Below, piece by piece: positions 47,501 through 54,699 of a stretch of DNA of 64,000 nt. The notes beneath the pieces are model-generated. The model was not told where the DNA came from. It did no database searches and saw nothing but the letters and a program-made list of their open reading frames with translations. The stretch comes from Siphonodentalium dalli. Lineage: Eukaryota > Mollusca > Scaphopoda > Gadilida > Siphonodentaliidae. Numbering within the stretch: the stretch's first letter is position 1; each line of letters begins with the position of its first letter. The DNA lies in contig CP136065.1 of the NCBI GenBank assembly GCA_032622095.1, positions 68,725,675 through 68,789,674 on the forward strand, read 5' to 3'. The translations under genes and the position numbers were made by a program.

Positions 47501-50277
47501 ATGCTCAATTTAATGCAACTAAACGACTTTGGATTCTGGAGTCGACTTTTGGTGAACAATTCATCGATGTCGACTAATCGTTTCAACATACCAGATGTCC
47601 GTCAGTAAGCCATAATTAAAACCTCATTGATTACGCTTAATCTGTGGTGAGTCGTGGAGTTTTTTTTCTTTCTTTGTAGACATAAGAGTGGCAGCCAACT
47701 AATGAACATTGATTCTAGTGTCGTTTTTTAAGGACGACCAGCTGGGCGCAGCCCAGCCGCGCATGTGTTGCGCAGCAACATATGCACAGGTCGTCCTTAT
47801 ACTAAGTTCGCTTTCGAACATGGGCGCCGCCATCTTGAATTAGGGGCACCACCATCTTGGATTTGAGGGGCCACCATCTTGAAACGTCATTGCAATTAAA
47901 TTAAAACTACAAAATGGTACTTTTCATATAGCCAACATAACAGTATTCATTGCGTTAAGGCATTACATGCTTTATTCTTTGAACAATAATCATTACTTAA
48001 ATCATAAATATTGTCGACCGGACTCGGGTTGCTATGCCATTCGGGAAATGGCGAAATTTTACGTAAAACTGCAAATTTTCCTTAGCCACCTCGCGAAAAC
48101 AACATAATTCATATCGTAAATATCTTGAACGTTTATTATATAACTAAATAAACTTTTCTTTAGTTTAGTAAATTAGTAGAAGCGTGTTCACGTAAACTGT
48201 TAGGTTACGTCATATGTTGTATCCAAAGCGACGTCATATTGGCACGCGCATTTTCCCGCGAAAGTTATTGACATTTTGACAGCGACGCGACATAGCACAC
48301 AAAGCAGGCATAATGTTGGCATGGTTCGCATTAGGTTTGGTTGGGTTGACGTTGTTTCATAGTGCATGGCTCAGAGTCCGCGCTGGTATAAATGTAGCTC
48401 CATGCAATTGTAATCAAACTGATCAAATCCCAACCTATAAAATCACTATAGAATTTGTACAGGTACAAACAAAACATGTTCTTGGAAATTGAATGTTCTT
48501 CCTTACTTATATTCTAATGATTTGGGTTGTGATTTGAAACAAACAAACAACCCAAATTATGAGGGGGTAAACCCAAGTTCTCACTCATAATAACCCCAAT
48601 TTCCAACCAAGGTCAAGGGTTGTGGAGGCGAGTACAACTAATATTTCATCCAAATTGAGAATGGGCATATAGGCCTACGTGCCAGTAAAAGAAATGGCTC
48701 CGGGAGCCACGATCGAAAGGCTGGAAGATACATGTATGAGTAAAATATGATAATTATGAGGTACAGACCCAATCCCCCTACCACAAGCAACCAACTTCGT
48801 GTACGTAATTGGTTATAAGAAATATTTATAGTTAATTAAATCTTGACGTTCATATAAGTCAACACATATTATAATTAGTCTGAGTAGTGCAGGTCGTAAC
48901 TGCACGGTCGTCCTTTTTTACATGGATTTCAAAGCCATAATTTCTTGTTTGTGCTATTGTCCACAATCGGTACTAGTAGCGGTGTGTAAATCACATTAAA
49001 AACGTAACTGAATTGGGCTATTATAGACGAAATGAGCTAAATAGATCATTTTGAATTGTGTTACAGATATCGTTACTAGGAAATAACTACAGATATGGAT
49101 ACAGACAGATCTATACAGACTAACAGCACAGGAGTTTGTCAGAATGATAGTAAATAAAAAATATAAGAGATATATAGATATATATAGATATATATAGATA
49201 TATAAGTAATAAATAAAGAATAGGATTGCAACTAGGGGATTAGCGATTGACTTTTTTGCTTCTTTTTTTTTTAGTATCACGAAATTTAGAAACGTGAAAA
49301 AACGTTCCGCTCGTGGCACTCTCCATATTCATTGCTATTATGACTGTTATACATCAACGTGACCGCTGTGATTTACATTTAGCATGACATTGACAATATC
49401 ACCTTATGTTCTCTTTATATCACCGCAACGCCAGGTTTCATTTTCGAACCGTCCGCTGATTTCGTGGACACGCGACCATGTACATCCGTTGTAATTAGTT
49501 GGCGGTGTCGGGCAAAAATGTACACATATAATAAAAGGGCCGAGGAATCTGTGCCGTTTGCATCATGCTGTCCGAATATTTCCGGGGCATGTTAATGCTA
49601 GTAACGATGTAACATTTAAAAGATTTTGGTCGAAATATTCGGACCACTGCTGCAAACAACTTCGTCCAAGAGTTGATCAAGTTTTACAGGACACCGTACC
49701 CAGCAGCGTGTCATCGAGGGCAGCCAACACTTCGAAAATGAAACTTGCCGTTGCGGTGATTTAAAGAGAAAATAGGTGATGTAGTCAATGCGAAATTAAA
49801 TTTCAGCCACATGCGGTCATATTGATGTATAATGGTCATAATAGCAATCTGTCTGAAGATCGCTACAATCGATAACGTTTTGGCTTTCCTATTTTCGAGG
49901 CAAAATATTTATAAATAAACATTTGTAGGTCAAATCACTAATCCCCTTGATTCATTCCTATACTCTTATTACTATTTATTATTACTACTATTTATTATTA
50001 TTTGTATATATTTATTATTATTATTATTTATTATCATTCTGACAAACTCCTGTGCTAACACTAACACTAACAGTAACAGTAACAGTAACAGAGATGTGTG
50101 AAAACGCACGATAATGGGGAACATGGAATATTTACTTCTATTATGAAGGACATCAGATAATTTATGCATAAGCGTATCGTCGTGTGGAATTTCTTCACAT
50201 GTTGATAGGTATTTTAGAGCATGTTTAAATGCATGACACGCGTCAGATTTTGCCATTTTTCCAGATGCCTCAATCAT
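20865..50277 (-). CDS. BRAT1: BRAT1 orthologue, twelve coding exons, 833 aa
   Basis: BRAT1 (BRCA1-associated ATM activator 1) is a HEAT-repeat protein linked to ATM/DNA-damage signalling and to the Integrator endonuclease module INTS9/INTS11. In transcription order the exons are 50277-50136, 46099-45812, 42518-42361, 39554-39319, 36220-36116, 34919-34887, 33832-33631, 32361-32226, 29961-29870, 28561-28393, 25547-25399 and 21656-20865. They sum to 2502 bp (833 codons plus stop; human is 821 aa) and all eleven junctions keep frame. Diagnostic matches to human include IQWEIRDSTLEFIGDL, DGESYVRATV, SDFDWEVK and the last residues DCY. The protein is almost all alpha-helical repeats with an acidic tail (HHEDQNEEDEN). 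Introns total about 27 kb, mostly transposons. Confidence 0.92.
22344..23150 (-). pseudogene. MULE transposase, C-terminal two thirds
   Basis: 268 codons reading YTIHAFVDNKMLRLVYGFP and later VFTDYEKAAQNAIKDIFP, the MULE domain around the second catalytic Asp. A following cysteine (LKGCMFYYRQ) and histidine (WHRKLQGYI) complete the recognisable core. In MULEs the first catalytic Asp lies in a DGTF motif just before YTIHGF. Here the sequence upstream of Tyr2 is not MULE-like and no DGTF is found, so the transposase looks internally deleted and inactive unless spliced from an unseen exon. Confidence 0.82.
23260..23475 (-). CDS. FLYWCH zinc-finger exon of the MULE
   Basis: From ATG at 23475, about 72 residues fit a FLYWCH domain: GGKHLVFNDFKF, then HWVCCKNGC, then SQHNHLADSD. 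FLYWCH modules bind DNA and commonly precede MULE transposase domains. The frame reaches a good donor (CAG/GTACGA) at 23260, so it may be an exon. If it is read through it stops at 23182. The distance to the MULE domain (about 110 bp) is too short for the usual middle region. Confidence 0.75.
24116..24770 (-). repeat. Dispersed repeat with in-frame internal units
   Basis: Contains about 135-bp units with caaatttcatcgagatcc and cataactgagatat. It keeps a 195-codon minus-strand frame because the unit length is a multiple of 3. Similar ataccaaatttggt / gagttatggcag blocks occur at 41690-42066. No protein domain, so I treat it as repeat, not gene. Confidence 0.55.
24862..25296. mobile_element. 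hAT-type MITE copy
   Basis: Two GCAGAATGAGG-type palindromes flank the central unit (gatgttcacccattagtc, ggggtatagaaactgaac). It ends gacagacacactatttcaag. In BRAT1 intron 11. Confidence 0.72.
25341..25397. mobile_element. 57-bp deleted TA MITE at the BRAT1 exon 11 donor
   Basis: tacagtaaataatcgactcc, a few bases, then ggagtcgattatttagggc and attactgta: only the outer about 25 bp of each arm remain. Its right TA is intron positions +3/+2 of BRAT1 intron 11. Confidence 0.8.
25399..25547 (-). CDS. BRAT1: BRAT1 exon 11
   Basis: 149 bp, residue 521 (split Gly) to 570, phase 0. It encodes DGESYVRATVLLTLAKIM, matching human DPESYVRASAVTAMGQL. The acceptor is tttattcag. The donor GCGAG/GTACAGTA runs straight into the terminal repeat of a 57-bp MITE (25341-25397). 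Confidence 0.92.
25687..26090. mobile_element. Two adjoining tataagagaatgc MITE copies
   Basis: 25687-25920 is an inverted pair (ttccatgactgaagctttct / cagaaagcttcagtcatgga). 25940-26090 is a second palindrome ending ATGAAAGGGTTAA. In BRAT1 intron 10. Confidence 0.65.
26305..27797 (+). repeat. 68-bp tandem array, about 22 units
   Basis: Unit of 68 bp, constant spacing (for example gtttaacc at 26439 and 26507), containing TTAACCCTTTCTATAC, catcattgatgagtagtt and aaatgttcagataata. Variants fall into cccata, cccgta, accata and cgcata types. The order cccgta-accata(gaaactg)-cccgta recurs at units 6-8 and 11-13, so multi-unit blocks were duplicated. In BRAT1 intron 10. Confidence 0.95.
26309..27967 (+). 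mobile_element. TTAA MITE expanded by an internal satellite
   Basis: The left end is TTAACCATTTCTATACTAAA. The right end is the inverted form tttagtatagaaagggtta (27949-27967), preceded by a unique section matching the 31915-32194 element. Between them sits the 68-bp array. Confidence 0.7.
28041..28246. repeat. Inverted repeat (MITE-like)
   Basis: aaccctctccttttataccc / ataaaaggagatggtcc arms with atatgcaacaaat repeated inside. A lone arm of the same family is at 9755-9822. Confidence 0.65.
28393..28561 (-). CDS. BRAT1: BRAT1 exon 10
   Basis: 169 bp, residues 465-520 plus one base. It carries the most diagnostic block, KKNLCSIQWEIRDSTLEFI (human QKRLCHPCWEVRDSALEFL). The acceptor used is gctcag at 28562-28567, because the nearer tttacag would start with a stop codon in this phase. 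The donor is AAAG/GTCAGT. Confidence 0.92.
29358..29705. mobile_element. hAT MITE, CAGGGCTGTAACG ends
   Basis: A 348-bp element in BRAT1 intron 9. The ends are CAGGGCTGTAACGATTC and CGTTACAGGCCTA, with a perfect 8-bp TSD ATATTCAA (29350-29357 and 29706-29713). The repeated internal motif tatcgcgatac/tatcgtgatac is typical of this widespread hAT terminal type. No coding capacity. Confidence 0.88.
29870..29961 (-). CDS. BRAT1: BRAT1 exon 9
   Basis: 92 bp, residue 434 (split) to 464, phase 0. It encodes NSYPVLPGEATQRMWVSLKS, a loop plus helix. The acceptor is attcacag and the donor is GCG/GTAATA. Confidence 0.85.
30004..30168. mobile_element. TA MITE, partly deleted
   Basis: Left arm TACAGTAATGCCCTC through ggaaagctctc, then a shortened right arm ending ggagtcgattatttaga. 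Confidence 0.72.
30300..30576. mobile_element. tataagagaatgc MITE copy
   Basis: Palindromes around tcttatatatgcgag-type arms, ending tcatggaagggTTAA at 30573-30576. In BRAT1 intron 8. Confidence 0.62.
30650..30880 (+). mobile_element. Fragment of the same long-TIR family
   Basis: Begins tagtccaagtttccttcagc and continues with cataaaccagctagtgaa, matching the end of the 8991-9497 copy. Its inner part (atacatgatgctatatat, then gaaagagtgacatatta) matches the inverted right half of the 1365-bp element. No second terminus was found. Confidence 0.55.
31915..32194. mobile_element. Unexpanded relative of the satellite MITE
   Basis: Ends ccctttctgtactaaatgg and gaatgggTTAA. It contains the inverted pair gaaatgttcagataataagt / acttattatctgaacatttc, the same 20-mer present once per satellite unit. 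Confidence 0.65.
32226..32361 (-). CDS. BRAT1: BRAT1 exon 8
   Basis: 136 bp, residues 389-433 plus one base. The acceptor is ccttttcttttcag and the donor is ATAA/GTGAGT. It encodes YSILFSCIELSFQDHEN and RKVQLKLLDCAANII, matching human SLLGATVTVLRLCDGS and RVQRAALDFLGTL. Confidence 0.9.
33249..33622 (+). mobile_element. Same TTAA MITE, abutting BRAT1 exon 7
   Basis: TTAA sites are at 33245-33248 and 33623-33626. On the BRAT1 strand the second TTAA is intron bases +5 to +8 of the exon 7 donor. Confidence 0.8.
33631..33832 (-). CDS. BRAT1: BRAT1 exon 7
   Basis: 202 bp, residue 321 (split) to 388, phase 0. The acceptor is tttcatctccag. It encodes MVNNLIMLPLLII and FGKCLNWTLERLTSI; the latter aligns with human CAGLLCRTLAHLEEL. 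The donor is CAG/GTATTTAA, where TTAA is the target site of a MITE occupying 33249-33622. Confidence 0.9.
33903..34208. mobile_element. hAT MITE, second CAGGGCTGTAACG copy
   Basis: 306 bp; ends TAAGGCTGTAACG and CGTTACAGTCCTA. The TSD matches 7 of 8 (ATACATGT / ATGCATGT). It inserted 62 bp upstream of the BRAT1 exon 7 acceptor. A TA-flanked MITE arm follows immediately at 34216. Confidence 0.82.
34216..34322 (+). mobile_element. TA MITE left arm
   Basis: TACAGTAATGCCGTAAG to ggaaagctctcc. It directly follows the hAT MITE TSD at 34209-34216. Confidence 0.7.
34322..34690. repeat. Rearranged AT-rich inverted repeats
   Basis: Multiple direct and inverted copies of tctcccaatatac and aagactaaaagaaaat-type blocks, with gcgctcgtatattggga at 34527. 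It looks like a foldback element broken up by internal rearrangement. Confidence 0.5.
34670..34886 (-). repeat. Three 70-bp tandem units at the BRAT1 exon 6 donor
   Basis: Units contain tacgagcgcctgcggcgca, taagatactatagg and a G-rich ggtgggtacttac. On the BRAT1 strand the last segment is GTAAGTACCCACC, the donor of exon 6 and two further copies (34738-34745, 34808-34816). Confidence 0.88.
34887..34919 (-). CDS. BRAT1: BRAT1 exon 6, 33-bp micro-exon
   Basis: A 33-bp exon encoding the tail of one codon, ten residues (IDLEVNELAH) and the start of another. It is bounded by the acceptor aaatatccag and the strong donor ATAA/GTAAGT. Without it exons 5 and 7 are out of phase; with it both junctions close and the reading LLRIDLEVNELAHNADER continues. 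The intron after it begins inside a three-unit tandem repeat whose units copy the donor. Confidence 0.78.
35172..35572. mobile_element. hAT-type MITE copy
   Basis: An intact example of the region interrupted by the LTR at 10011. It has the ctctggggacctcattctgc block, a long central unit with caaattggcagacgac, and ends with atttcaagcttg. In BRAT1 intron 5. Confidence 0.72.
35655..36100. mobile_element. Paired inverted tataagagaatgc MITE arms
   Basis: 35655-35770 and 35965-36100 are inverted copies, beginning ccgccatatcaaatccag and ending in its reverse complement ctggatttgatatggcgg. Each holds its own hairpin (cattctcttatatatgcgag). They end 16 bases from the BRAT1 exon 5 donor. Confidence 0.65.
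36116..36220 (-). CDS. BRAT1: BRAT1 exon 5
   Basis: 105 bp, residue 275 (split Arg) to 309 plus two bases. The acceptor is tactttatag. Of the possible donors, CTTAG/GTTTGT is the only one that fits the phase of both neighbours. The helix AEQTKIILKTVRSLMERN is followed by LGCILL, which matches human ALGILKL. Confidence 0.8.
   Translation of the reverse strand, partial: ELFGRANKDHLKDSEIANGKKQDQLIPEAWLYIT
36870..36985. repeat. Short tandem repeat
   Basis: Four units of about 22 bp (acttggctgataacccac). In BRAT1 intron 4. Confidence 0.75.
37296..37406. repeat. Inverted repeat (MITE-like)
   Basis: ttacttggttagttggatat ... and atatcaagctaaccaagtaa arms around ctcggtaac / cctcgggctg. Confidence 0.65.
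37781..38988 (+). mobile_element. Helitron, 1.2 kb, different family
   Basis: Starts TCTATATATATAAAACCCG after A. It ends with the perfect hairpin cccgtcattttgacggg (38961-38977), then caatcccCTAG (38985-38988), then T. It contains a (GT) run and a G homopolymer of about 44 (38473-38506). No Rep/helicase coding. In BRAT1 intron 4. Confidence 0.85.
38473..38506 (+). repeat. G homopolymer
   Basis: A run of at least 34 uninterrupted G, about 44 including the edges, inside the Helitron at 37781-38988. Length is unreliable in any assembly. Confidence 0.9.
39319..39554 (-). CDS. BRAT1: BRAT1 exon 4
   Basis: 236 bp, residues 197-274 plus two bases. The acceptor ctacttcaag was chosen because the alternative AG 14 bp downstream gives an early stop. 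It encodes EEFLTQGLQIVNRL and FLSMLLLIYGFASERIN, helical HEAT-type segments. The donor is CTGAG/GTAAGG. Confidence 0.88.
41690..42066 (+). repeat. Dispersed repeat ending in (GACA)n
   Basis: Two related halves (gggtcataactcctttaaa / gggccataactttgtaac) followed by a gacagacagacagacagac run and accatactatggtatggg. This resembles the 3' ends of abundant invertebrate retroposon-like repeats; the class is uncertain. Confidence 0.6.
42361..42518 (-). CDS. BRAT1: BRAT1 exon 3
   Basis: 158 bp, residue 144 (split) to 196, phase 0 at the donor AAG/GTAGGA. It encodes IYLSKEARGLVEVTI, matching human LFVASAASQLLVHVL, then AHRKWLEEFVF. The acceptor is caattttcag. Confidence 0.88.
42917..43013. repeat. 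Inverted repeat
   Basis: taacattctgatcaaagttg and caactttgctcagaatgtta arms, about 97 bp in total. Confidence 0.6.
43148..43229. mobile_element. Small pogo/Tigger-like inverted repeat
   Basis: acagtaaaacctctccaaac, then aacaccctttggacc, then ggtttagagaggtgttcggt. The cagtaaaacctct start resembles pogo-group termini. The interior is about 30 bp. Confidence 0.5.
43575..43752 (-). repeat. Paired GCTCTTTAT motifs, two pairs
   Basis: gctctctattgtctctgttg ... gacgctctttat (39 bp apart) and gctctttattgtctatcgc ... gacgctctttat (41 bp apart). They are the reverse-strand form of the taaagagc motif pairs found in unrelated elements elsewhere. Confidence 0.6.
44965..45085. mobile_element. hAT-type MITE end fragment
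   Basis: CAAGCCTGAGTTTAGTGTGC exactly matches the terminus of the 3921-4319 element. It then joins directly to the central unit (gaatattgtgatgtacaccc), so it carries an internal deletion. Confidence 0.65.
45260..45441 (+). repeat. 91-bp exact tandem duplication
   Basis: ggccaatttaatgaatattt recurs at 45260 and 45351 with no visible difference across the unit. It sits inside a ttggcca-rich element (45233-45780) whose ends (cagtgttcatgctggg / acagtgtgaatcctgg) look hAT-like. Confidence 0.85.
45812..46099 (-). CDS. BRAT1: BRAT1 exon 2
   Basis: 288 bp, residue 48 (split Ile) to 143 plus one base. The acceptor is a T-run then CAG; the donor is CCTG/GTAAGA. It encodes the first HEAT-like helices: DVQSFLKTVV, VFCLKLVHSMALKSF and MVRTSLFQTLQAVFSQEVE. 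These align in order with human LVELLSHVL, SFSLRLAGTFA and VRSGWIQGLRSLAQ. Confidence 0.9.
46164..47729. other. BRAT1 intron 1, unassigned
   Basis: Contains tgttgaaacgactatgg (46739) and its inverted relative gactaatcgtttcaacata (47571), about 830 bp apart, possibly ends of a degraded element. Nothing else was recognised. Confidence 0.4.
47730..48915. mobile_element. Candidate 1.2-kb DNA element, AAGGACGACC ends
   Basis: AAGGACGACC at 47730-47739 and GGTCGTCCTT at 48906-48915, inside T-rich flanks. A second inward ggtcgtcctta (47790) makes a 70-bp hairpin at the left end (agctgggcgcagcccag). The interior repeats ccatcttg three times. No coding. Confidence 0.45.
50136..50277 (-). CDS. BRAT1: BRAT1 exon 1 (start)
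   Basis: 142 bp, residues 1-47 plus one base; the donor is AGAA/GTAAAT. Two in-frame starts exist: Met1 at 50277 and Met8 at 50256. Met8 (MAKSDACHAF) gives an N-terminus closer in length to human. The segment HDDTLMHKLSDVL aligns with human ADDTCLEKLLDWF. The first repeat of a 3.4-kb inverted-repeat segment starts only 286 bp upstream, so the promoter region is short or transposon-bounded. Confidence 0.82.
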
Positions 50278-50988
50278 TTGAGCTACAAATTATAACCGGA
50301 AGCGGGTCCGTTCGATTTTGTCCAGATTGCGCCGGGCCACTCCTTTTCGTTAGTTTCGAAACTGGATCGGTAACTAGGAAAAAGTAAACAGTTTCAGTCA
50401 AATCCTGTTTGACAGCAGAAAGTTGGATTCTGGAATACTAGTGTGCTCTACGACCTTGGCCTTGAAAGAGGACACTTCGACGTTCGTAATCTTCGTACTC
50501 AGATATCATAAATTTTTGTACCTCGCTTGCCTACCCTAAGTTTTACCGGGATGCGATAAGTTACACGGCACAATCGTTTCGACGATTCTGCGACCAATTC
50601 CACGATTCTGCGGCTTGACAACCACGGTGCTGCGGCAATTTAACGATTCTGCGACCAGGCCGATGCGATAAAAACTAAAAAATAATTAAAGAATGAATAA
50701 ATCCAGAAATATGTAGGTATATGTACCATATATTATATTTCTATTAGGTACGGCGATCTTCGATTCGATAATCGGTAGAGAGTTCAGCATTAGACAGTTA
50801 GCACAACAATACATAATCTTTGACACAAATAGACCGGTTGTTCTGGTTTTACACACATCACTGAGTGAAATTCGTCTTCAGAGTTTAGAAAAAATATATA
50901 ATGTCCTATAAAATTGAGTGGAAACCAAATAATAACATAGCCATACGTCTTTGGGTGATTTTTCACAACTGGTGTTAACCTCAGTTCT

Positions 50989-51470
50989 GTGATTGATGGC
51001 GCTGTGTCCATATTTGCGGGGGTATCATCGCATTCAATTGACAACGCCGATGAGTCGACTATGACAACGACGATTGTGCGACCAGCAATTGAAATTTCAT
51101 TAACTTGTGCTCACGAGAAGTCGTTTTCTAATGAATGGCACGCTCGCTATAGACATGAATACGAATATGAATCACACGACCTCAAGCCTACGAGATTAAG
51201 ACTCTTTTATTTGGAGCCAGCTGAGGAAAATAAAGTAATGTCGAATCGTATATTGCTATACTGTACATGTTTAATTTCCATATATGTGCACCACACATTA
51301 CATGATTTAAATTGCCTTTCCGCCTATCCAACTTTCCTTCCGTCTGTCTGTACGCAGTCGACTCACAATGTCTCGGTATTTTCTTATCGCCAACATGTCT
51401 TATTCTCAGTTGAGTTGTGGTATCGATGGTGGAGAATGGTCGCCTTAGAAATTAACTCCACACATGAAAC

Positions 51471-51474
<4 letters not shown>
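50989..51474 (+). CDS. Unassigned open frame
   Basis: 161 codons with a soluble, charged first half (NEWHARYRHEYEYESHDL, then RLRLFYLEPAEENK). A GT at 51236 (AAA/GTAATG) could make the first half an exon; the second half after it has low-quality composition and ends just before a (TA) microsatellite. It lies inside the inverted-repeat segment, head to head with BRAT1. I do not recognise it. It could be a transposon gene remnant or the first exon of a neighbouring gene. Confidence 0.25.
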
Positions 51475-51511
<37 letters not shown>

Positions 51512-51645
51512 AGGGAGAAAGAGGGGAGGGAGATATGAGGGGAGGGAGAGAGGAGGAGGGGATGGAGAGAGGGGAGCGAGAGGGGAGAGAGAGAGAGGGG
51601 AGAGAGATATGAGAGAGATAGGGAGAGAGATATGGAAATGGGGAG
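51475..51645. repeat. (TA)n and (GGGAGA)n microsatellites
   Basis: About 34 bp of TA repeat at 51475-51510, followed by a G/A-only stretch (gggagagagagaggag-like) to about 51645. Confidence 0.95.
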
Positions 51646-51918
51646 GGATAGATAATCTCTAATGTGTTTTTTCAAGCTGACTTTAAAATGGACAAGGTTA
51701 ATAAATTATTTTGCAAATAACTGGGACGAATTTGAAATCCACTTTATCACATAATCATATTTTAAGAAGGAAAACGAGCTAAAAAGACGGATTAACAAAA
51801 ATAATATTGATTTCCTTACCACAACACAAGAGGAAGTAAAGACACATTCAAGACAAAATAATGTTCCATTTTAAATGTGTTTTTTTTTCACTTTGGCAAA
51901 GTTGTATATATTGTATCA

Positions 51919-52303
51919 TTAAAAGATCCTAATATTGCATATTTCCTGATATCCACTAATGATGAATATGTGCGTGCTTCCCGGGATACTTGACATCACA
52001 CCCGCAATGACCGCGCGGATTAATAGTACTTTCGAAAAGCCGCGCATGACACCAACATTAGATATTGGAAATTTTGGTCCCAACTCCTTTGCATTGGCGA
52101 AAATAGATACAAAAACAAAGAGGCAAATTGGGGGACTATATTTTTTCGTCGCCAGCCAGAGTGCGCTATTCTGTCGTATACCTTTGTGTAGCGTCTCGGC
52201 CGACACCGTAAATATATCCATTGTGCATGCATTTTCAGCTTCTTTTAAAGATTTTGATATTTTTAAAAAGGGTATAAAGAAAGTTATCAAACTCGTTTTA
52301 TAA
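51919..52303. other. Region open on both strands, unassigned
   Basis: The minus-strand frame 52290-51919 (123 codons) and the plus-strand frame 51959-52303 (114 codons) overlap almost fully. Neither shows a known motif. Composition is less AT-rich than the flanks (cccgcaatgaccgcgcgg). At most one can be coding. Confidence 0.25.
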
Positions 52304-52654
52304 AATGTTATATCCCAACATTTCTCGTTGGGGATCCTCTATATAAATCATTTATATCATCCGTCCTTAATTACCGCTATATATTTTCCGTGAACGCGGA
52401 CATGTATTTCATGAATATTAAAAAATCATTATATGGAATGCACCTCCAGAACTTTGACACGTAGACTTAAACCGCGGAATGGGGTCTGGGTAATCCAATA
52501 TGGCCGCGACTCGGTGATCTCGCTTATTCTAAGATGTGGTGCAGAAAATGATAAAAAATTGGGCGCAATGGATATGAGCGTCATATATTTTGAACGCATC
52601 GTAAAGCATGACATAGTTACAGAAAGACACACACACTCAGCTTTTATATAGATA

Positions 52655-53000
52655 TTAGAAGGTGACCCGACTTCGTCCGGGGTTTGACCTTGAATTGTCC
52701 ATTTTGAAGGTCAAGGTCAAGTGGGGTCACGATTTGACCAGTCCAAAACACTGCCCGGACAAAAGTACCCGACAAACGTGCTCGTCGAAATCCATCCGGT
52801 TTTACCCGACTTTACCTTGAATTGATCATTTTGAAGGTCAGGTCGGGGTCACGATTTGACCCGTCCAAAACACTCAGTGTACAAAAGTAACCCAATGTAT
52901 CAAATTTCGTGAAAATCCCATCAAAATTCTCGATTTGACCTTAAATTGACCCGATTTCAAGGTCAAGGTCACGTCGCACGCATATGGCTGTTTCTATAGT
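52655..53000 (-). mobile_element. Helitron 3' end fragment
   Basis: On the minus strand it ends cccggacgaagtcgggtc, acctt, CTAA (52655-52658). Internal ttgaaggtcaaggtca repeats match the 54.7-57.6 kb family. The 5' end was not found. It sits within the 50.56-53.99 kb inverted-repeat segment. Confidence 0.7.
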
Positions 53001-54329
53001 CTATATGAAAGTCTATCGAGTACGAAGTAATGTTACGGCTGAAGATTAGCCGGAATGCGAAAATACAAAATTCGTGTTGTCGATAAATATTTGTACAGTT
53101 TTCAAAACAATGTATCAAATAAAATTCATACTATATGCATACTAGTCCAACATACTCATTTATAGTCAATAGTCAGTGGTTGGCTTGGGTTTACGACCCG
53201 TATCAACATATATTTTTACACGAGCATGTGTGTCACGCTTTGTCCAATCCACTATATCTCTTATGTGACTTGGTCTCTATAGCTTCACATGTGGGGATCA
53301 TGCAGTAAATACACAGTACTGTATTGAATCCAGGACATGTGCATTGTACAACGAAGGCACTGTTCCAAACATTTATTGATGCAGCATACACGGGCTTATA
53401 CGCATAAATAAGCTGTCCGATGACAGTGCAGTGACCAATACATCGTATACAAATGAAAATTACCGTTCAACGAGTCGCCCAATCGTCGTTGTCATGGTCG
53501 AAGCGGGGCGTTGTCAAATAGTTGACACCGTTACTGCATTTCTGTGTATAGTTTAATTGAATATTGCGTCAACGGGGGTACGAATTTGACAAATAATACA
53601 TTTATGCTTATCAAAGCTTACGTTGGATGTTAATTTTCGCACCGTTAATGTCCCCTTGTAGCCCAAGAAATTACTTTTGCGATCGGTTCGCGGTTTGATC
53701 GGATTATCCAGACTTGACCGAGCCGATTGTGACTCATTTTATGTATAGATCTCATCTTCGTATGTATTCCGTGAATTAACCTGGTGGACGTGCAAAGTCT
53801 ACTCTACACGATGCATGCAAGAAGAAGCCCACTTTTATCGTCCCAATTCAGTAAAAGGCCTCTTTATCTATGTTTGTCATAAAATATCACGTATAATAAG
53901 GCCGCAGAATCGTTGAACTGCCGCAGCACCGTGGTTGTCAAGCCGCAGAATCGTGGAATTGGTCGTAGAATCGTCGAAACGATTGTGTCGTGTGAAGTTG
54001 TTCCTAGAGTACGTTATACTCGTCAGTGATGGTCTCAACCCCTGACACCTATTCATCCAATCTAAACAAATTTACAATTTTACATATACCGTATATCAGA
54101 AGATTGTGAGACATACTACAATATTTAGACTGCATGCGCTCAAGAAGACTCGCTTCCACCCTAACTTAAGGACGGTTCTCCTGACATATGGCGAATTTAC
54201 AGAGAATGTAAAGGTACAGGCCCTACTTGCGATAGTTACGTTACGCCACAGTTACTGGACATAAAGTCCCAAAATAAGGGTTTAATCGAGTTTATAAATC
54301 GGTATCCTAATATAATATATATAGAGGAT

Positions 54330-54467
54330 CTCACATGAGTTTCTATTTTATACGGAATTTATCAACCGAGTTCACTAAATTCGATTTGAGCCGAGGTTTA
54401 CCGAGGCTCAAATAGAATTTAGAGGACGAGGTTGATAAATTACGTATAAAATAGGACGAGTGTGAGA
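54330..54467. repeat. Inverted repeat (MITE-like)
   Basis: tctcacatgagtttctattt ... and aaataggacgagtgtgaga arms, with a centre of gaggtttaccgaggctc. About 138 bp, probably foldback DNA. Confidence 0.6.
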
Positions 54468-54699
54468 TACTTTTTATCACATGATCAAATAAACCCGAAG
54501 CAACGCGCAATATTCATCGAAAACAACAATCATAAACTACAGCGATCGCAAGTTATTTGAAGAACGCCGTGACGTCATCACACGCGCTGATATTAAACGT
54601 GTCTATTACCGATAATTATGAAACTGCTTTTATGGCCAAATTATGTGATAAATTATATTATGATACAGATTTATAAACTCGATTAAATATAATATTATA

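Larger units (their letters stand above)
50563..53994. mobile_element. 3.4-kb segment bounded by 94-bp inverted repeats
   Basis: 50563-50656 and 53900-53994 are near-identical inverted copies (about 92%). Each contains cgattctgcg three to four times (for example 50583 and 50603). Flanking AAGTT on both sides (50558-50562, 53995-53999) could be a TSD. The layout resembles a DNA transposon with subterminal protein-binding repeats. The interior holds an unassigned open frame (50989-51474), microsatellites, two overlapping frames at 51.9-52.3 kb and a Helitron fragment. No transposase was recognised. Confidence 0.55.
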
